From the NCBI GenBank assembly GCA_945865485.1, contig CAMBEC010000011.1, forward strand, positions 1-50,897: a DNA stretch of 50,897 nucleotides, read 5' to 3'. Source of the DNA: Rickettsia typhi. GTDB taxonomy: Bacteria; Pseudomonadota; Alphaproteobacteria; Rickettsiales; Rickettsiaceae. The stretch's first letter is position 1, and the number at the start of each line of letters is the position of its first letter. The notes beneath the pieces are model-generated. The model did not search any database, had not been told where the DNA came from, and worked only from the letters and a program-made list of their open reading frames with translations. This document shows, one piece after another, positions 17,581 to 27,680 of the stretch. The position numbers and the translations under genes are program-made.

Positions 17581-18237
17581 ATGTCAAAAATTAAAGCGGA
17601 ACCTTCTATAGAAGAAAAATTTTCTCTTGTAGTACTGAGTTTTCACGACTATAGAGATGAATATAAAATTGATTTACCTCTGATAGATAGGCTATCTCAC
17701 CTGCATTCATGGCAACAACATTTAATGGTAAAAATCTTTGTTGCTGGCTCTAAACAAAAAGCTGTAGAGCAATTTCCAACAATGGAAAAAGAGCTAATCC
17801 TAGCTAGTCTAAAAGTCCTGGTTGATGCGGCTGAGTATGTTAAAGATATTGTTACAAACCAGGATAAGTTTAACACTCTAATTTTAAATCTAAGTGAACA
17901 TGATTTTGTATTAGATGCAGATACACGAACTACTATAATTAATTTACTGCAAGACAAAGAAGAACTGGCCAACCTTTGGAAAGGTATTAAGTCAGAAGAG
18001 AAATTAGACGCTAACAATCAGGAGTCAATTGGATTTTTCGAGAATTTTTTATCTATCTGCAAGGAATTAGTAGATATGATAATAAAATTTATCGAAGAAC
18101 AAGTGGAAAAAGTAATAGATTTTGTTGCAGAAGCTAAAGAGCAAATACTCTCTTTAGACTGTCTAAAGCAAGAAACTCCTGAACCTAAAGAAGAAGGGTA
18201 TACTATTCTGGGAGCAACAGTTGAAGCAGATGAATAA
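17581..18237 (+). CDS. Uncharacterised helical protein
   Basis: A 218-residue protein, mostly predicted helix, with acidic and leucine-rich stretches and no signal peptide. I recognise no family. The C-terminal tail (YTILGATVEADE) resembles the ends of the two small genes upstream (hydrophobic residues, a glycine, then an acidic end), suggesting a shared targeting or interaction signal. Residues about 150-190 form an amphipathic, coiled-coil-like segment (LVDMIIKFIEEQVEKVIDF). The ATG follows AGGAG with a T-rich spacer. Confidence 0.6.
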   Translation: MSKIKAEPSIEEKFSLVVLSFHDYRDEYKIDLPLIDRLSHLHSWQQHLMVKIFVAGSKQKAVEQFPTMEKELILASLKVLVDAAEYVKDIVTNQDKFNTLILNLSEHDFVLDADTRTTIINLLQDKEELANLWKGIKSEEKLDANNQESIGFFENFLSICKELVDMIIKFIEEQVEKVIDFVAEAKEQILSLDCLKQETPEPKEEGYTILGATVEADE

Positions 18238-18302
18238 GTATGTACCTAGGGGCGCTTATGTAATTAATTAAAAAACCCCTAATACTCAGATATATCAACG
18301 TT

Positions 18303-19514
18303 CTATAGCAGCTTTAATTTCTTACTATTACTAATATTATTATAATAGAATAATATTAAAGAAATTGAGAGTAAGAATATAAATAAATAAGCAAAGTTAT
18401 TTATTGTATTGCTATGGAACGTTGAGATCATAAAGCTGACGCCAGCTGTCATCAGATAATACATTGAGCCAAAGATAGAACCTGCAGATCCTGTTACTTT
18501 ATGATAATCCTCAAGAGCGTGCCTTAACAGCATTGGAACAACCATCGCATGCCCCATAAGATGTATTGCCATTGGCCCAAAAATTAGCAACGCTACATAT
18601 GTTGCTTCATTTGTATCAATCTGCGAGCCGACTAACAGCATAATACAGCCAATTGCACTTAAGATAAAACCAGCAATCCGTATTTTAAGTGTGCTGACAA
18701 ATTTACGTACTAAAGACCTAGTAATTAATCCTCCTGCTAGGTTGGCCGCACTCAAAGCTAAAAATAACTTACCATAATTTGATGGAGATATTTCTAATTT
18801 TCCAATAAAAATAAATGGAGCCTGAATATAAAAACCAAAACAAATACCATTATATACCCCAACTATAAAAGCATAGGTAAGAAGAGTTTTGTCATTTAAT
18901 GCAACTTTTAGTACTGTAAAAAATCGACTATTTCTTTCAGCTCCAATATATGCATTAGTTTCTGGAAGAAACCTTATATATACGATAAGCAATATTCCTG
19001 ACAATAAAATAAGAAAAAAGAAGATATACTGCCATTGCTCAAAATATTCAATGATATAGCCACCTAATGCAGAGCCAATTGATGGTACAAATGCCATGAT
19101 AGTTGAAACACTAGCATAAACATATGACAACTCCCACCCTTTATAAGAATCACGTGCCATTGCTTGAGCAATTACCGAGCCCACACTGGCTCCATAGGCC
19201 TGGGCAAATCTAAACAAAATAAACATTTCTATATTAGTAGATTGGCTTATAATAAAAGTAGCTATAATATAAAAGCTAATACCAAATAATACTACTGGCT
19301 TCCTACCGTAAATATCTGATATTCGACCTAAGGTAAAGATTCCGATAGCAAAACCAATATAGTATACAGTAGTAGATAATTGAGCAACACTACCATAAGT
19401 ATTTAACTGTTTTGCTATCTCAGGAAGGGCAGCTGAATAAACTGTTTCAGTCAGGGTTGAAAGAGCTATAAGACAATAAAGCAAAATTGGTGGAACTTGT
19501 CCTATTACTTTCAT
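18303..19514 (-). CDS. MFS transporter, Bcr/CflA-type drug efflux
   Basis: A 403-residue polytopic membrane protein with about 12 hydrophobic segments. The MFS loop 2-3 motif is GRISDIYGRKPVV (residues 62-74), and the Bcr/CflA-type ARDSY follows helix 4. The family uses the proton gradient to export drugs such as bicyclomycin, or small metabolites. The stop of the upstream DUF805 gene is two bases before this start, so the two are co-transcribed. The substrate cannot be predicted. Confidence 0.85.
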   Translation of the reverse strand: MKVIGQVPPILLYCLIALSTLTETVYSAALPEIAKQLNTYGSVAQLSTTVYYIGFAIGIFTLGRISDIYGRKPVVLFGISFYIIATFIISQSTNIEMFILFRFAQAYGASVGSVIAQAMARDSYKGWELSYVYASVSTIMAFVPSIGSALGGYIIEYFEQWQYIFFFLILLSGILLIVYIRFLPETNAYIGAERNSRFFTVLKVALNDKTLLTYAFIVGVYNGICFGFYIQAPFIFIGKLEISPSNYGKLFLALSAANLAGGLITRSLVRKFVSTLKIRIAGFILSAIGCIMLLVGSQIDTNEATYVALLIFGPMAIHLMGHAMVVPMLLRHALEDYHKVTGSAGSIFGSMYYLMTAGVSFMISTFHSNTINNFAYLFIFLLSISLILFYYNNISNSKKLKLL

Positions 19515-19516
19515 GA

Positions 19517-19957
19517 CTAATTGACCTGACCCGTGTGAATTAAAAAGTTTAAGACCATTAAGGTAATTAATAAAACTATAACAACAGCTACAAAAACTTT
19601 ATCAAATAAAGTAATTTTTATTGGATTAGGAGGGAGGCCAAAACGATTGGATTCAATATTTCCTGCGAAGAAACAAAGTACAACAGCCCAAATATTAACA
19701 ATAGGTAACCACCACCAACCTCTATAATTAACATCATGCAATCTACGTACACTAACGGATAAACCGGGAATAAAAGAGATAAGAGAAAAGATCCACGTCG
19801 ATGTTCCACTAAGTGAGTCAATAAATTGATCTAAAATAATTATAAATAAGTGCCAATACCAGTACTCTGCCCTAGAAGCTCTACCTTTAAAATCAAAGCA
19901 ATTTTTAATTCCCAGTATAACAGCTTTACAAAAACCAGAATCCTGTATCATTTCCAT
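19517..19957 (-). CDS. DUF805 membrane protein
   Basis: A 146-residue inner-membrane protein with the DUF805 pattern: CFDFKGRASRAEYWYW at the start, a central VSVRRLHDVNYRGWWWL segment, and a loop ending SNRFGLPP. Four hydrophobic segments are visible. The family (YhaH-like) has no established biochemical role. It is the first gene of a pair with the MFS transporter. Confidence 0.85.
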   Translation of the reverse strand: MEMIQDSGFCKAVILGIKNCFDFKGRASRAEYWYWHLFIIILDQFIDSLSGTSTWIFSLISFIPGLSVSVRRLHDVNYRGWWWLPIVNIWAVVLCFFAGNIESNRFGLPPNPIKITLFDKVFVAVVIVLLITLMVLNFLIHTGQVN

Positions 19958-19974
19958 TACCTCATATAATTTTG

Positions 19975-21069
19975 CTAAACATTAAATCTAAAATGCACAA
20001 CATCCCCATCTTGCATAACGTAATCTTTTCCTTCTACTCGCATTTTGCCCAGCTCTTTTGCCCTAGCCTCGCTTCCAATTGCAAGATATTCTTCGCAGGA
20101 AATAACTTCAGCTCTGATAAAGCCTTTTTCAAAATCAGTATGTATAATTCCAGCAGCAGCAGGCGCAAGAGATCCGCTAGCAAAAGTCCAAGCATGCGCT
20201 TCTTTTGGTCCAATTGTAAAAAACGATTTTAAACCAAGAAGAGCATGCGCTGATTTAATAATTTTACTAAGACCCGGTTCTGATAAACTAAGACTTTCAA
20301 GAAACTCTTCTTTTTCCATCGGATCTTCTAGAAGCGATATTTCGGCTTCAATTTTAGAAGAAATAATTACTATGTTCGCACCTTCAGCAGCTGCCTTTTG
20401 CTCCACCCTTTGTGAATGAGAATTACCCGTTGCCGCCTCAGATTCTAGAACATTACATACGTATAAAATTGGCTTTGAAGTAAGGAGTTGCAATGAACTA
20501 AGTTCTTTTTCATCAACTTTTCCTATTAAGGATCGAAGAGGCCTCCCCTCTTCCAGAGCTTTACGGCAAATCTCTAGAAGCTCTACTTGCAACTGTTGCG
20601 CTTTATCTGTCTTAGCTTTTTTTATTAAATTAGGCAAACGCTTATCAATAGAGTCTAGGTCTGCGATCATTAATTCTGTCTCTATTACTTCAGCATCTTT
20701 TACGGGATCAACTTTGCCATGCACATGAGTAATATCTGGATCTTCAAAGCAACGAAGAACATGGATAATAGCATCAACTTCTCTGATATGAGATAAAAAT
20801 TTATTACCTAAGCCCTCTCCTTTACTAGCACCTTGAACAAGACCAGCAATATCAACAAATTCAATAAACTCCGGTATGATCTTAGCAGAGCCGGCATTTT
20901 CAGCTAGTTTGTTAAGGCGAGAATCAGGTACTGGTACAACACCAGTATTTGGTTCAATCGTACAAAAAGGATAATTTGCTGCTTCTGCATTGCTACTTGC
21001 AGTCAGGGCATTAAACAAAGTTGATTTACCCACATTTGGTAAACCAACGATTCCACATTTTAGTCTCAT
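19975..21069 (-). CDS. ychF: Redox-regulated P-loop ATPase YchF (Obg family)
   Basis: A 364-residue YchF/EngD protein. G1 loop GLPNVGKST (residues 8-16), G3 DIAGLVQGASKGEGLGN, and the C-terminal TGS domain containing FTIGPKEAHAW and ending in GKDYVMQDGDVVHFRFNV. In the family, lack of the canonical NKxD gives ATP preference; a NVLE-type sequence stands in its place here. YchF binds ribosomes and is linked to stress and translation. It lies upstream of pth and rplY in the same direction, a neighbourhood typical of bacterial translation genes. Confidence 0.95.
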   Translation of the reverse strand: MRLKCGIVGLPNVGKSTLFNALTASSNAEAANYPFCTIEPNTGVVPVPDSRLNKLAENAGSAKIIPEFIEFVDIAGLVQGASKGEGLGNKFLSHIREVDAIIHVLRCFEDPDITHVHGKVDPVKDAEVIETELMIADLDSIDKRLPNLIKKAKTDKAQQLQVELLEICRKALEEGRPLRSLIGKVDEKELSSLQLLTSKPILYVCNVLESEAATGNSHSQRVEQKAAAEGANIVIISSKIEAEISLLEDPMEKEEFLESLSLSEPGLSKIIKSAHALLGLKSFFTIGPKEAHAWTFASGSLAPAAAGIIHTDFEKGFIRAEVISCEEYLAIGSEARAKELGKMRVEGKDYVMQDGDVVHFRFNV

Positions 21070-21129
21070 AATTAGTATTCCTTACTTATATTTTGTTGTT
21101 TTATCACGTCCCTAGGATGGACTTATCAC

Positions 21130-21420
21130 ATTCGTCTATTGGATTTTGACTGGTATCTTCTTTTCTCGATAACCAGTTATACCTGACTCAAAAAAACACC
21201 GTCATACCTGGATTGATTCCACATGTTTTTCTTTCTCATGAGATCCTTAAATAAATTCAGGATGATTAATTACATCTGTTATACCCAAGACTTGTAGACT
21301 ATATTTTTCTATCGCACAAGGTCCTAGGCCGAAAGCATGCGAAGCAATTCGAACGCAGGATGACAATAGCAAGTTCGGATCTATAATAAACGTCCAAAAT
21401 AATGTCTTTTTCAATACTCA
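21130..21420. repeat. Degenerate palindromic-repeat remnants between ychF and pth
   Basis: This 380-bp spacer contains eroded pieces of the repeat family seen in cleaner form at 32627-33024: a CACCGTCATACC-type head, then GAGATCCT and CAGGATGA tails. They are too diverged for clean hairpins, and there is no gene. Confidence 0.45.
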
Positions 21421-21450
21421 GCATAACACAAAGCTATTCTGCGCGCTACC

Positions 21451-22014
21451 TTAAACAGAAATTGCTCTTTTAAATGCTTCAACATCCCCTAAAATCAATA
21501 GCTGCATTTTGCTAGTTATCAAATCAATATTTTTTAAAATAACTAACTCTTCTTCTTGAGAGAATTTTCCCAGTACAAAATTTGAAATTTCGTAAGCTGG
21601 ATCTTCTGGTCTACCAATTCCTATTCTTATTCTGTGATAATTTGGCCCGAGATGCTTATCAATCGACTTTAAGCCATTATGCCCGCCTGCTCCTCCCCCA
21701 TTTTTATAGCCAATCTTGCCAAAACGTAGGTCAATGTCATCGTGAATGACTATAGTCTTATCTAATGAAATTTTGTAATAGGCAGAAACAGACTGTACCG
21801 TTTCGCCAGATAGATTCATGTAAGTTTCTGGTTTACAAAGCACAACACTTTCAGAGTTATTTTCTCCAAGTGCAAGTTGAGAGTTAAATCTAGATTTAGT
21901 TTGAAATGGCAACCCATATTCTCTAGATAACGCATCCAAAGCCATAAACCCAACATTATGTCTGGTATCCATATACTCTCTACCAGGATTACCAAGTCCA
22001 ACAATTAGGAACAT
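21451..22014 (-). CDS. pth: Peptidyl-tRNA hydrolase
   Basis: Releases tRNA from peptidyl-tRNAs dropped by the ribosome. All catalytic positions are present, counting from ATG 22014: N9 in GLGNPG, H19 in TRHNVGF, N67 in TYMNLSG, D92 in IHDDID and N113 in GGHNGLKS; these match E. coli Asn10, His20, Asn68, Asp93 and Asn114. Length (187 aa) is normal. A GTG directly before the ATG is an alternative start. The neighbouring rplY gene upstream gives the common rplY-pth order. Confidence 0.95.
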   Translation of the reverse strand: MFLIVGLGNPGREYMDTRHNVGFMALDALSREYGLPFQTKSRFNSQLALGENNSESVVLCKPETYMNLSGETVQSVSAYYKISLDKTIVIHDDIDLRFGKIGYKNGGGAGGHNGLKSIDKHLGPNYHRIRIGIGRPEDPAYEISNFVLGKFSQEEELVILKNIDLITSKMQLLILGDVEAFKRAISV

Positions 22015-22210
22015 CACCTAAACCGATCCGTCAAAAATGTTTTACAAGCTTTATTCTTTATGACTTGTCATTCTAGCGAAGACAAAAACCAAATTTTATA
22101 CATTATGAATTCCTGCCGCCCACAAGAGAATAACATCAATAAACCGGTTGGCTATGGCCGCTTACAGCCACTCGCCACGACGCTATAGTAAGGGTAGGAC
22201 GATTAATTCC

Positions 22211-22825
22211 CTATTTTTTAGCTGGTTCAGCTTGCGTAGAAGCTTCATCAGCTTCATCAGCTTTACCTTTTTTACCAACAATTGATGCTATAACAAAATT
22301 AGGATTCTCTAGAAGCTTAGAGCCTTCTGGAATAGACAAATCTTTTGCCTTCAATGAAGATCCTATAGGCATTGAAACAACATCAACTTCAATTTTACGT
22401 GGTAATTTTCCAACTGGACAAAGAATTGTAACAAATCTTTTTACTGTATTGAAATATCCACCTCTTTTAACACCTAAACAAACATCTTTATTTAAATATA
22501 TAACTGGCACATGCATTTTTTGCATTTTACTTTCTAAAAATACAAAATCGACGTGACTTACAATATCAGTTATTGGATGAAGTTGAATAGCTTTTGGTAG
22601 TACCTTAAATTTCTTTTGACCAATCTCAAGTTCAAAAAGTTGAGAAATATACTGAGGCTTTCTGTAATATTTAGTTATTTCCTTTTCTTCTACTGAAATC
22701 GATAAAGGTTCTTTGCCTGCACCATAAATTGTTGCTGGCACCATGCCTCTTTTTCTTAAAGCTCTAGAAGCTCCTGTTCCCAATTCTTCACGCAGTTCTG
22801 CTGCTAGAGTTAATGCTTCACTCAT
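22211..22825 (-). CDS. rplY: Ribosomal protein bL25 (Ctc type)
   Basis: Long-form L25/Ctc protein that binds 5S rRNA. The N-terminal 5S-binding domain ([21 protein letters not shown]...PATIYG) and the C-terminal Ctc domain ([18 protein letters not shown]...) are both present, ending in a Lys/Glu/Ala tail. A longer frame opens at 22870, but the start at 22825 (MSEALTL) is preferred. It sits 11 bases after GGAG, matches where other L25 proteins begin and gives a usual length of about 204 aa. Confidence 0.9.
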   Translation of the reverse strand: MSEALTLAAELREELGTGASRALRKRGMVPATIYGAGKEPLSISVEEKEITKYYRKPQYISQLFELEIGQKKFKVLPKAIQLHPITDIVSHVDFVFLESKMQKMHVPVIYLNKDVCLGVKRGGYFNTVKRFVTILCPVGKLPRKIEVDVVSMPIGSSLKAKDLSIPEGSKLLENPNFVIASIVGKKGKADEADEASTQAEPAKK

Positions 22826-23060
22826 CTTAACTAAATCTCCAAATTTCTTCTCGAGCTCTAGTGAGCTCATAATTGTGTTTCAGACTTTTTAAGCCTCGTA
22901 ATATATAGCGTCCATCCCAAACATTCAAGAGTTTTTTATACAATTAATGTGACATAACAAAAATAGCCAAATATTCGATAGATTGATTCCAAGTAAATTG
23001 CTATAATAAAGCACTAATAACATTAGAAACAAATTAGGTTGTTAAAAACTTAACTTTATT

Positions 23061-23987
23061 ATGGCAGTATTTAGTCTGGTCTTTTTTAAGGTATTATCCT
23101 CACTTTTAAGTGTGTTGATTGGATTTTTATCAGGTAGGTTTTCTAATGTAGAAAAGGATAGTGTAGCTTCATTATTATTCTATTTTGTTGCCCCTATTGT
23201 ATTTTTTGCTATTCCCACGAGTGCTGAGTTAACATTTAATTCTCTTGGAATTTCAGCCCTAACTTTCACTCTATGTACAATATTAAGTCTTTTCAGCTAC
23301 TGGTTATATGGAAAAGTTTGGCAAGATTCACATAGAAATATTCTAGCTCTATCTGCTGGAACTGGAAACAGCGGTTACGTAGTTTTACCTATTGCAGCAG
23401 CTCTATTTGATGATCATACCCTTAGCATTTATGCACTTGGCTTGATTGGTATTTCTATTTGCGAGGCATCAGTTGGTTGTTATTTTTGTGCAAGAAGCGT
23501 AGGAACGTTTAAGCAGAGCGTACTGAGAGTAGCAAGATTACCAATCTTAAACGCGTTCTTTTTGGGGTGCGCGATGAGTCTTTTAGGATTCCACCTACCC
23601 GATTTTCTCGATGATTTTATTAGTAATATGAAAGGTGCTTTTTCGATATTAGGTATGGTAACTATTGGACTTGCCTTGTCAAGCATTAGAGAATTCGATT
23701 TTGATATAAAGTTTACTGCAGCAGCATTTGCTAGCAAGTTTCTATTCTATCCAGCACTTTTCAATATATTTATTTTACTAGATCGTTTTTATTTTAAATG
23801 GCTTGATGTCAACTATTATAATGCTTTACAACTGCTATGTGTTGCACCGATGGCTACCAATACAATTGTACTAGCATCACTATATAAAATTTATCCAGAA
23901 AAAGTGGCCACCGCGGTATTGCTTTCTTTACTCTTTGTTTTACTATACATGCCTATTATGGCCACAATTTTCCTTGAAGGAATCTGA
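23061..23987 (+). CDS. AEC-family (auxin efflux carrier-like) transporter
   Basis: A 308-residue inner-membrane protein with about ten hydrophobic segments in two halves. The family landmark GTGNSGYVVLPIA after helix 4 and the late MATNTIVLASLY motif match the AEC group (MleP/MdcF-like). Bacterial members carry malate, malonate or other small organic acids; the substrate here is not readable. It is divergent from rplY and 35 bp upstream of trxB. Confidence 0.8.
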   Translation: MAVFSLVFFKVLSSLLSVLIGFLSGRFSNVEKDSVASLLFYFVAPIVFFAIPTSAELTFNSLGISALTFTLCTILSLFSYWLYGKVWQDSHRNILALSAGTGNSGYVVLPIAAALFDDHTLSIYALGLIGISICEASVGCYFCARSVGTFKQSVLRVARLPILNAFFLGCAMSLLGFHLPDFLDDFISNMKGAFSILGMVTIGLALSSIREFDFDIKFTAAAFASKFLFYPALFNIFILLDRFYFKWLDVNYYNALQLLCVAPMATNTIVLASLYKIYPEKVATAVLLSLLFVLLYMPIMATIFLEGI

Positions 23988-24022
23988 CCACATAAAAATA
24001 AAACTTAAATATTACGGTAAAT

Positions 24023-24967
24023 ATGGAACCAATTATCACTAAAACTAAAGTCCTGATTATTGGATCAGGACCAGCTGGCTTAGCGGCAGCAATTTATGCA
24101 GCCAGAGCATCTTTGGAGCCTATTTTGATACATGGAATGCAACCAGGAGGCCAACTTACCATTACTACTGATGTTGAAAATTACCCCGGATTTGCAGAGA
24201 CTATTCAAGGTCCATGGCTAATGCAAGAAATGGAGAAGCAAGCAGAAAAAGTTGGCACTAAACTTGTTCATGACTACGTTGAAAAAGTTGATCTTAAAAC
24301 AAAGCCATTTAAAGCCTATACAGCGTCAGGAAATTTATATGAAGCTAATAGCATAATAATTTGTACAGGAGCTCAAGCTAAATGGCTTGGAATTAAGTCA
24401 GAACAAGAATTTCAAGGGTTTGGTGTATCAGGGTGCGCCACATGTGATGGGTTTTTCTTCAAAGGCATGGACGTTGTGGTAATAGGTGGTGGCAACACCG
24501 CTGTTGAAGAAGCATTATATCTTACTAACCACGCTAAAAAAGTTTATATTGTTCATCGCCGAGATGAATTCAGAGCTGAAAAAATTCTTCAAGAAAGATT
24601 ATTTGAACATGACAAAATATCAGTAATTTGGGACAGTGTCTTAGAAGAAGTTGTAGGTACCAGTAACCCTAAGTCGGTAACTGGTATAAAAATTAGGAAT
24701 ATCAAATCTAATGAGCTCTCAAACTTGGAGTGCTCTGGTGTATTTATTGCTATTGGACACAAACCAAATACGGATATTTTTAAGGACCAAATAACAATGG
24801 ATGAGGAAGGCTATATAATTACAGCACCTGATTCTACTAAGACTAATATACCAGGAGTATTTGCCGCCGGAGATGTTCAAGATAAAATTTATCGTCAAGC
24901 AGTAACAGCTGCAGGCACTGGTTGTATGGCAGCTTTAGAAGCTGATAAATTTCTAAGAGATTTATAA
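24023..24967 (+). CDS. trxB: Thioredoxin reductase
   Basis: NADPH-dependent flavoenzyme that reduces thioredoxin. FAD-binding GSGPAG at residues 14-19, redox-active CATC at 138-141 (in SGCATCDGFFF), NADPH-binding GGGNTAVEEAL, and the C-terminal FAD motif GVFAAGDVQDKIYRQAVTAAGTG are all present. Length (314 aa) is standard. It follows the AEC transporter by 35 bp. Confidence 0.95.
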   Translation: MEPIITKTKVLIIGSGPAGLAAAIYAARASLEPILIHGMQPGGQLTITTDVENYPGFAETIQGPWLMQEMEKQAEKVGTKLVHDYVEKVDLKTKPFKAYTASGNLYEANSIIICTGAQAKWLGIKSEQEFQGFGVSGCATCDGFFFKGMDVVVIGGGNTAVEEALYLTNHAKKVYIVHRRDEFRAEKILQERLFEHDKISVIWDSVLEEVVGTSNPKSVTGIKIRNIKSNELSNLECSGVFIAIGHKPNTDIFKDQITMDEEGYIITAPDSTKTNIPGVFAAGDVQDKIYRQAVTAAGTGCMAALEADKFLRDL

Positions 24968-25118
24968 CTAATTTTATTGCGCTTCGCTTGCCCTAGACCC
25001 GGGAACTCATGCAGTAGAAAAAATATTGAATCAAACTCCGGAATAACTGGTGTTTTTGCACGTAATAACGTGCCTGCGCTTTGAATACGAACTAAAATTT
25101 ATAAAAAAATATAAAAAT

Positions 25119-26561
25119 ATGAGTCAAACATTACTAGAGCACGATTTACTCCGAAAATTACCGGCCAACGTCCATGCCGAGCAGATGTTGCTTGGGGCTG
25201 TCCTTATTAACAGTGATTTGATCGAGCAAATAAACGAGTTCTTAAAACCAGAACATTTTTATGAAAAACTTCATCAAAAAATATACAATGCCATAGAAAT
25301 ACTCGTTGAAAAAGGCTTAAGTGCAACCCCAGTTACCATCAAATCTATGCTTGATAAAGATCCTTTATATCAAGAATTAAATGGTAATGAATATATAATT
25401 CGATTAACCACAATCGCCATGGTTGTTATTAACCCTTATGATTATGGCAAAATAATCTACGACTCAGCCATCAAAAGAAATTTGATTACTATTGGCGAAG
25501 AAATTGTCAATGATGCATATAATTCCACTTTAGAACAGGAAGCTCCCCAGCAGCTAGAAATTGCTGAGAGTAAGCTATATCTTCTTGCGAGTGAAGGCAT
25601 GAAGGAGAAAGGCTTTGTTGCAATGAGAGAATCTGTTGCTGAATCACTCAGCAGTATAAACAGAGCTATGAAGAATACCGATCATATTACAGGTATCTCG
25701 ACAGGTTATCTTGATCTGGACAATAAACTTTCTGGTTTTCAAAACTCTGATTTAGTCATAATTGCTGGCCGCCCATCGATGGGTAAAACTGCGTTTGCTA
25801 TTAATTTTGCTTTTAATGCTTGCAAAGCCCTGCAACGAAAAGCCAAAGAAGGTGAAAAACCTCCAGCAGTGGGATTTTTCTCCTTAGAAATGTCTTCAGA
25901 GCAGCTGGCAAGTCGTTTGCTTTCCATGATGGCTAGAGTTGATTCGACTAATCTGCGTAATGGTAAGGTCAATGAAGAGCACTATAATGACCTACGCAAA
26001 GCAGCAGCAGAATTATCAGAAATGCCTTTTTTTATAGACGACACTCCCGCTCTATCGATTTCATCAGTTAGATCTAGAGCAAGAAAACTTAAAAGAAAAC
26101 ACAATTTAGGTATTATTTTTGTTGATTACTTACAATTACTTAGTGGATCTAATAAATCAGAGAACAGAGTTCTGGAAATTTCTCAGATTACTCAAGGACT
26201 TAAAGCTATTGCTAAAGAATTAAACATCCCGGTTATTGCCCTATCTCAGCTCTCAAGGGCGGTAGAACAAAGAGAAGATAAAAGGCCGCTCCTTTCTGAC
26301 TTGCGTGAATCTGGTTCGATTGAACAAGACGCCGATCTGGTTATGTTCTTATATAGGGAAGAGTATTATTTACGCCGAAAAGAACCAGCTCCTGGTGACC
26401 CTAAATATTCAGAATGGCAAGCGGCACTTGATAAAGCGCATAATGTAGCCGAAATATTGATTGCTAAACACAGAAATGGCGCTGTTGGCAATGTGCAGCT
26501 ATATTATGTTGATAAATTTTCTAGTGTTGGTAATCTAGATAGATCGCACCAACAAAATTAA
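25119..26561 (+). CDS. dnaB: Replicative DNA helicase DnaB
   Basis: Hexameric 5'-3' helicase of the replication fork. The N-terminal collar domain starts LPANVHAEQMLLGAVL; the RecA-like domain carries Walker A GRPSMGKTAF, Walker B IIFVDYLQLL and the SDLRESGSIEQDADLVMFLYREEYY region with the arginine finger. The frame opens at 25050, but ATG 25119 (MSQTLLEHDLL) fits the usual DnaB beginning; the preceding 23 codons come from a spacer with repeat remnants. About 480 aa, normal. Confidence 0.95.
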   Translation: MSQTLLEHDLLRKLPANVHAEQMLLGAVLINSDLIEQINEFLKPEHFYEKLHQKIYNAIEILVEKGLSATPVTIKSMLDKDPLYQELNGNEYIIRLTTIAMVVINPYDYGKIIYDSAIKRNLITIGEEIVNDAYNSTLEQEAPQQLEIAESKLYLLASEGMKEKGFVAMRESVAESLSSINRAMKNTDHITGISTGYLDLDNKLSGFQNSDLVIIAGRPSMGKTAFAINFAFNACKALQRKAKEGEKPPAVGFFSLEMSSEQLASRLLSMMARVDSTNLRNGKVNEEHYNDLRKAAAELSEMPFFIDDTPALSISSVRSRARKLKRKHNLGIIFVDYLQLLSGSNKSENRVLEISQITQGLKAIAKELNIPVIALSQLSRAVEQREDKRPLLSDLRESGSIEQDADLVMFLYREEYYLRRKEPAPGDPKYSEWQAALDKAHNVAEILIAKHRNGAVGNVQLYYVDKFSSVGNLDRSHQQN

Positions 26562-26576
26562 AGACTCATTAGTATT

Positions 26577-27680
26577 ATGACTGTACCAATAATTTTCGGT
26601 ATTAGCAGCACAAAGCTTTTACAAGAAGAAATAGATTTATTTAGTGAGCATAAAGCAGCTGGATTTATTCTATTTTCTCGTAATGTTGAATCTAAGAAGC
26701 AAATTCTTGAACTAACTACTGCTCTTAAAGGATTGTACCCTGAAAGAAAAATACCTATATTTATAGATCAAGAAGGTGGTAGAGTAGCACGAATTAAGCC
26801 TCCAATTGCAGCAAGGTTTTACCCTTCAGCTGAGCATTTTTCCAATATTTATAATGAAGATAGATTAAGAGCAAAACTTGAGTTAAAAACTAACTACATT
26901 CAACTTATGTCTGAGCTAAGGGAACTTGGCATAGACTCTCCTTGCGCTCCGGTTTGTGATTTATCTTTTGAAGGGGCAAGCGACGTTATAGGAGACAGAA
27001 GCTTTGGAAATAACCCAGACAAGGTGATTGATTTATGCAAATCGGTTATAGCCGGCATACAACATAGCGGAGGCTTACCGTTTATTAAACATATTCCTGG
27101 ACACGGCAGAGCCTTCGTTGATAGTCATTTTGATTTGCCAATAGTAAGTACACCACTAGAAGAGCTAGAAACGACTGACTTTAAGGTTTTTAAAGAATTA
27201 GCCTCAGAAAAAGTATGGGCAATGACCGCCCATATCGTATATACTTCAATCGACTCAAAGCTACCCGCTACAATATCGAAAAAAATTATAAATTATATTA
27301 GAAATAATATAGGTTTTAAGGGTAAATTAGTATCAGATGATTTATGTATGTACGCCTTGCATGGCGAGGTAGGAAAAAAACGCTCTACACTTAAGAAAGT
27401 GATTAATCTTGCTGAAAAAGATTTAGAGTGGAGAGAGGATTATTCTCAACCTTTAAAAGAATTATTTGATATAAACACTTATCAAATTACTAATTTAGCC
27501 ATAATCGAGCTGTGCAAGAAGAATTTAGCCAACTCTAAGGCTGAATTTCTTGCAAGCCTTACCAAAGTAACTAGAATGACCCTTGATGCCGGGTGTAATT
27601 TAGCGCTTCATTGCAGCGGGGATATAGACGAAATGCGCGCTATCTGTAACGTTATAACACAAAATGAGGAAATAAAATGA
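26577..27680 (+). CDS. nagZ: Beta-N-acetylhexosaminidase (peptidoglycan recycling)
   Basis: Glycoside hydrolase family 3, removing terminal N-acetylglucosamine from anhydro-muropeptides in the cytoplasm. [12 protein letters not shown] opens the active site; [14 protein letters not shown] holds the KH-x-PGHG motif and the Asp-His dyad; SDDL carries the nucleophilic aspartate. Length 367 aa. It starts 15 bp after dnaB and overlaps sodB by four bases (ATGA), so the three are probably one transcript. Its presence implies that the organism keeps some peptidoglycan turnover. Confidence 0.92.
   Translation: MTVPIIFGISSTKLLQEEIDLFSEHKAAGFILFSRNVESKKQILELTTALKGLYPERKIPIFIDQEGGRVARIKPPIAARFYPSAEHFSNIYNEDRLRAKLELKTNYIQLMSELRELGIDSPCAPVCDLSFEGASDVIGDRSFGNNPDKVIDLCKSVIAGIQHSGGLPFIKHIPGHGRAFVDSHFDLPIVSTPLEELETTDFKVFKELASEKVWAMTAHIVYTSIDSKLPATISKKIINYIRNNIGFKGKLVSDDLCMYALHGEVGKKRSTLKKVINLAEKDLEWREDYSQPLKELFDINTYQITNLAIIELCKKNLANSKAEFLASLTKVTRMTLDAGCNLALHCSGDIDEMRAICNVITQNEEIK

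Noticed and set aside
18245-18285. Terminator with TAGGGG/CCCCTA stem after the 218-aa gene
   Set aside because: Six-base stem with a 23-nt loop; too weak to support.
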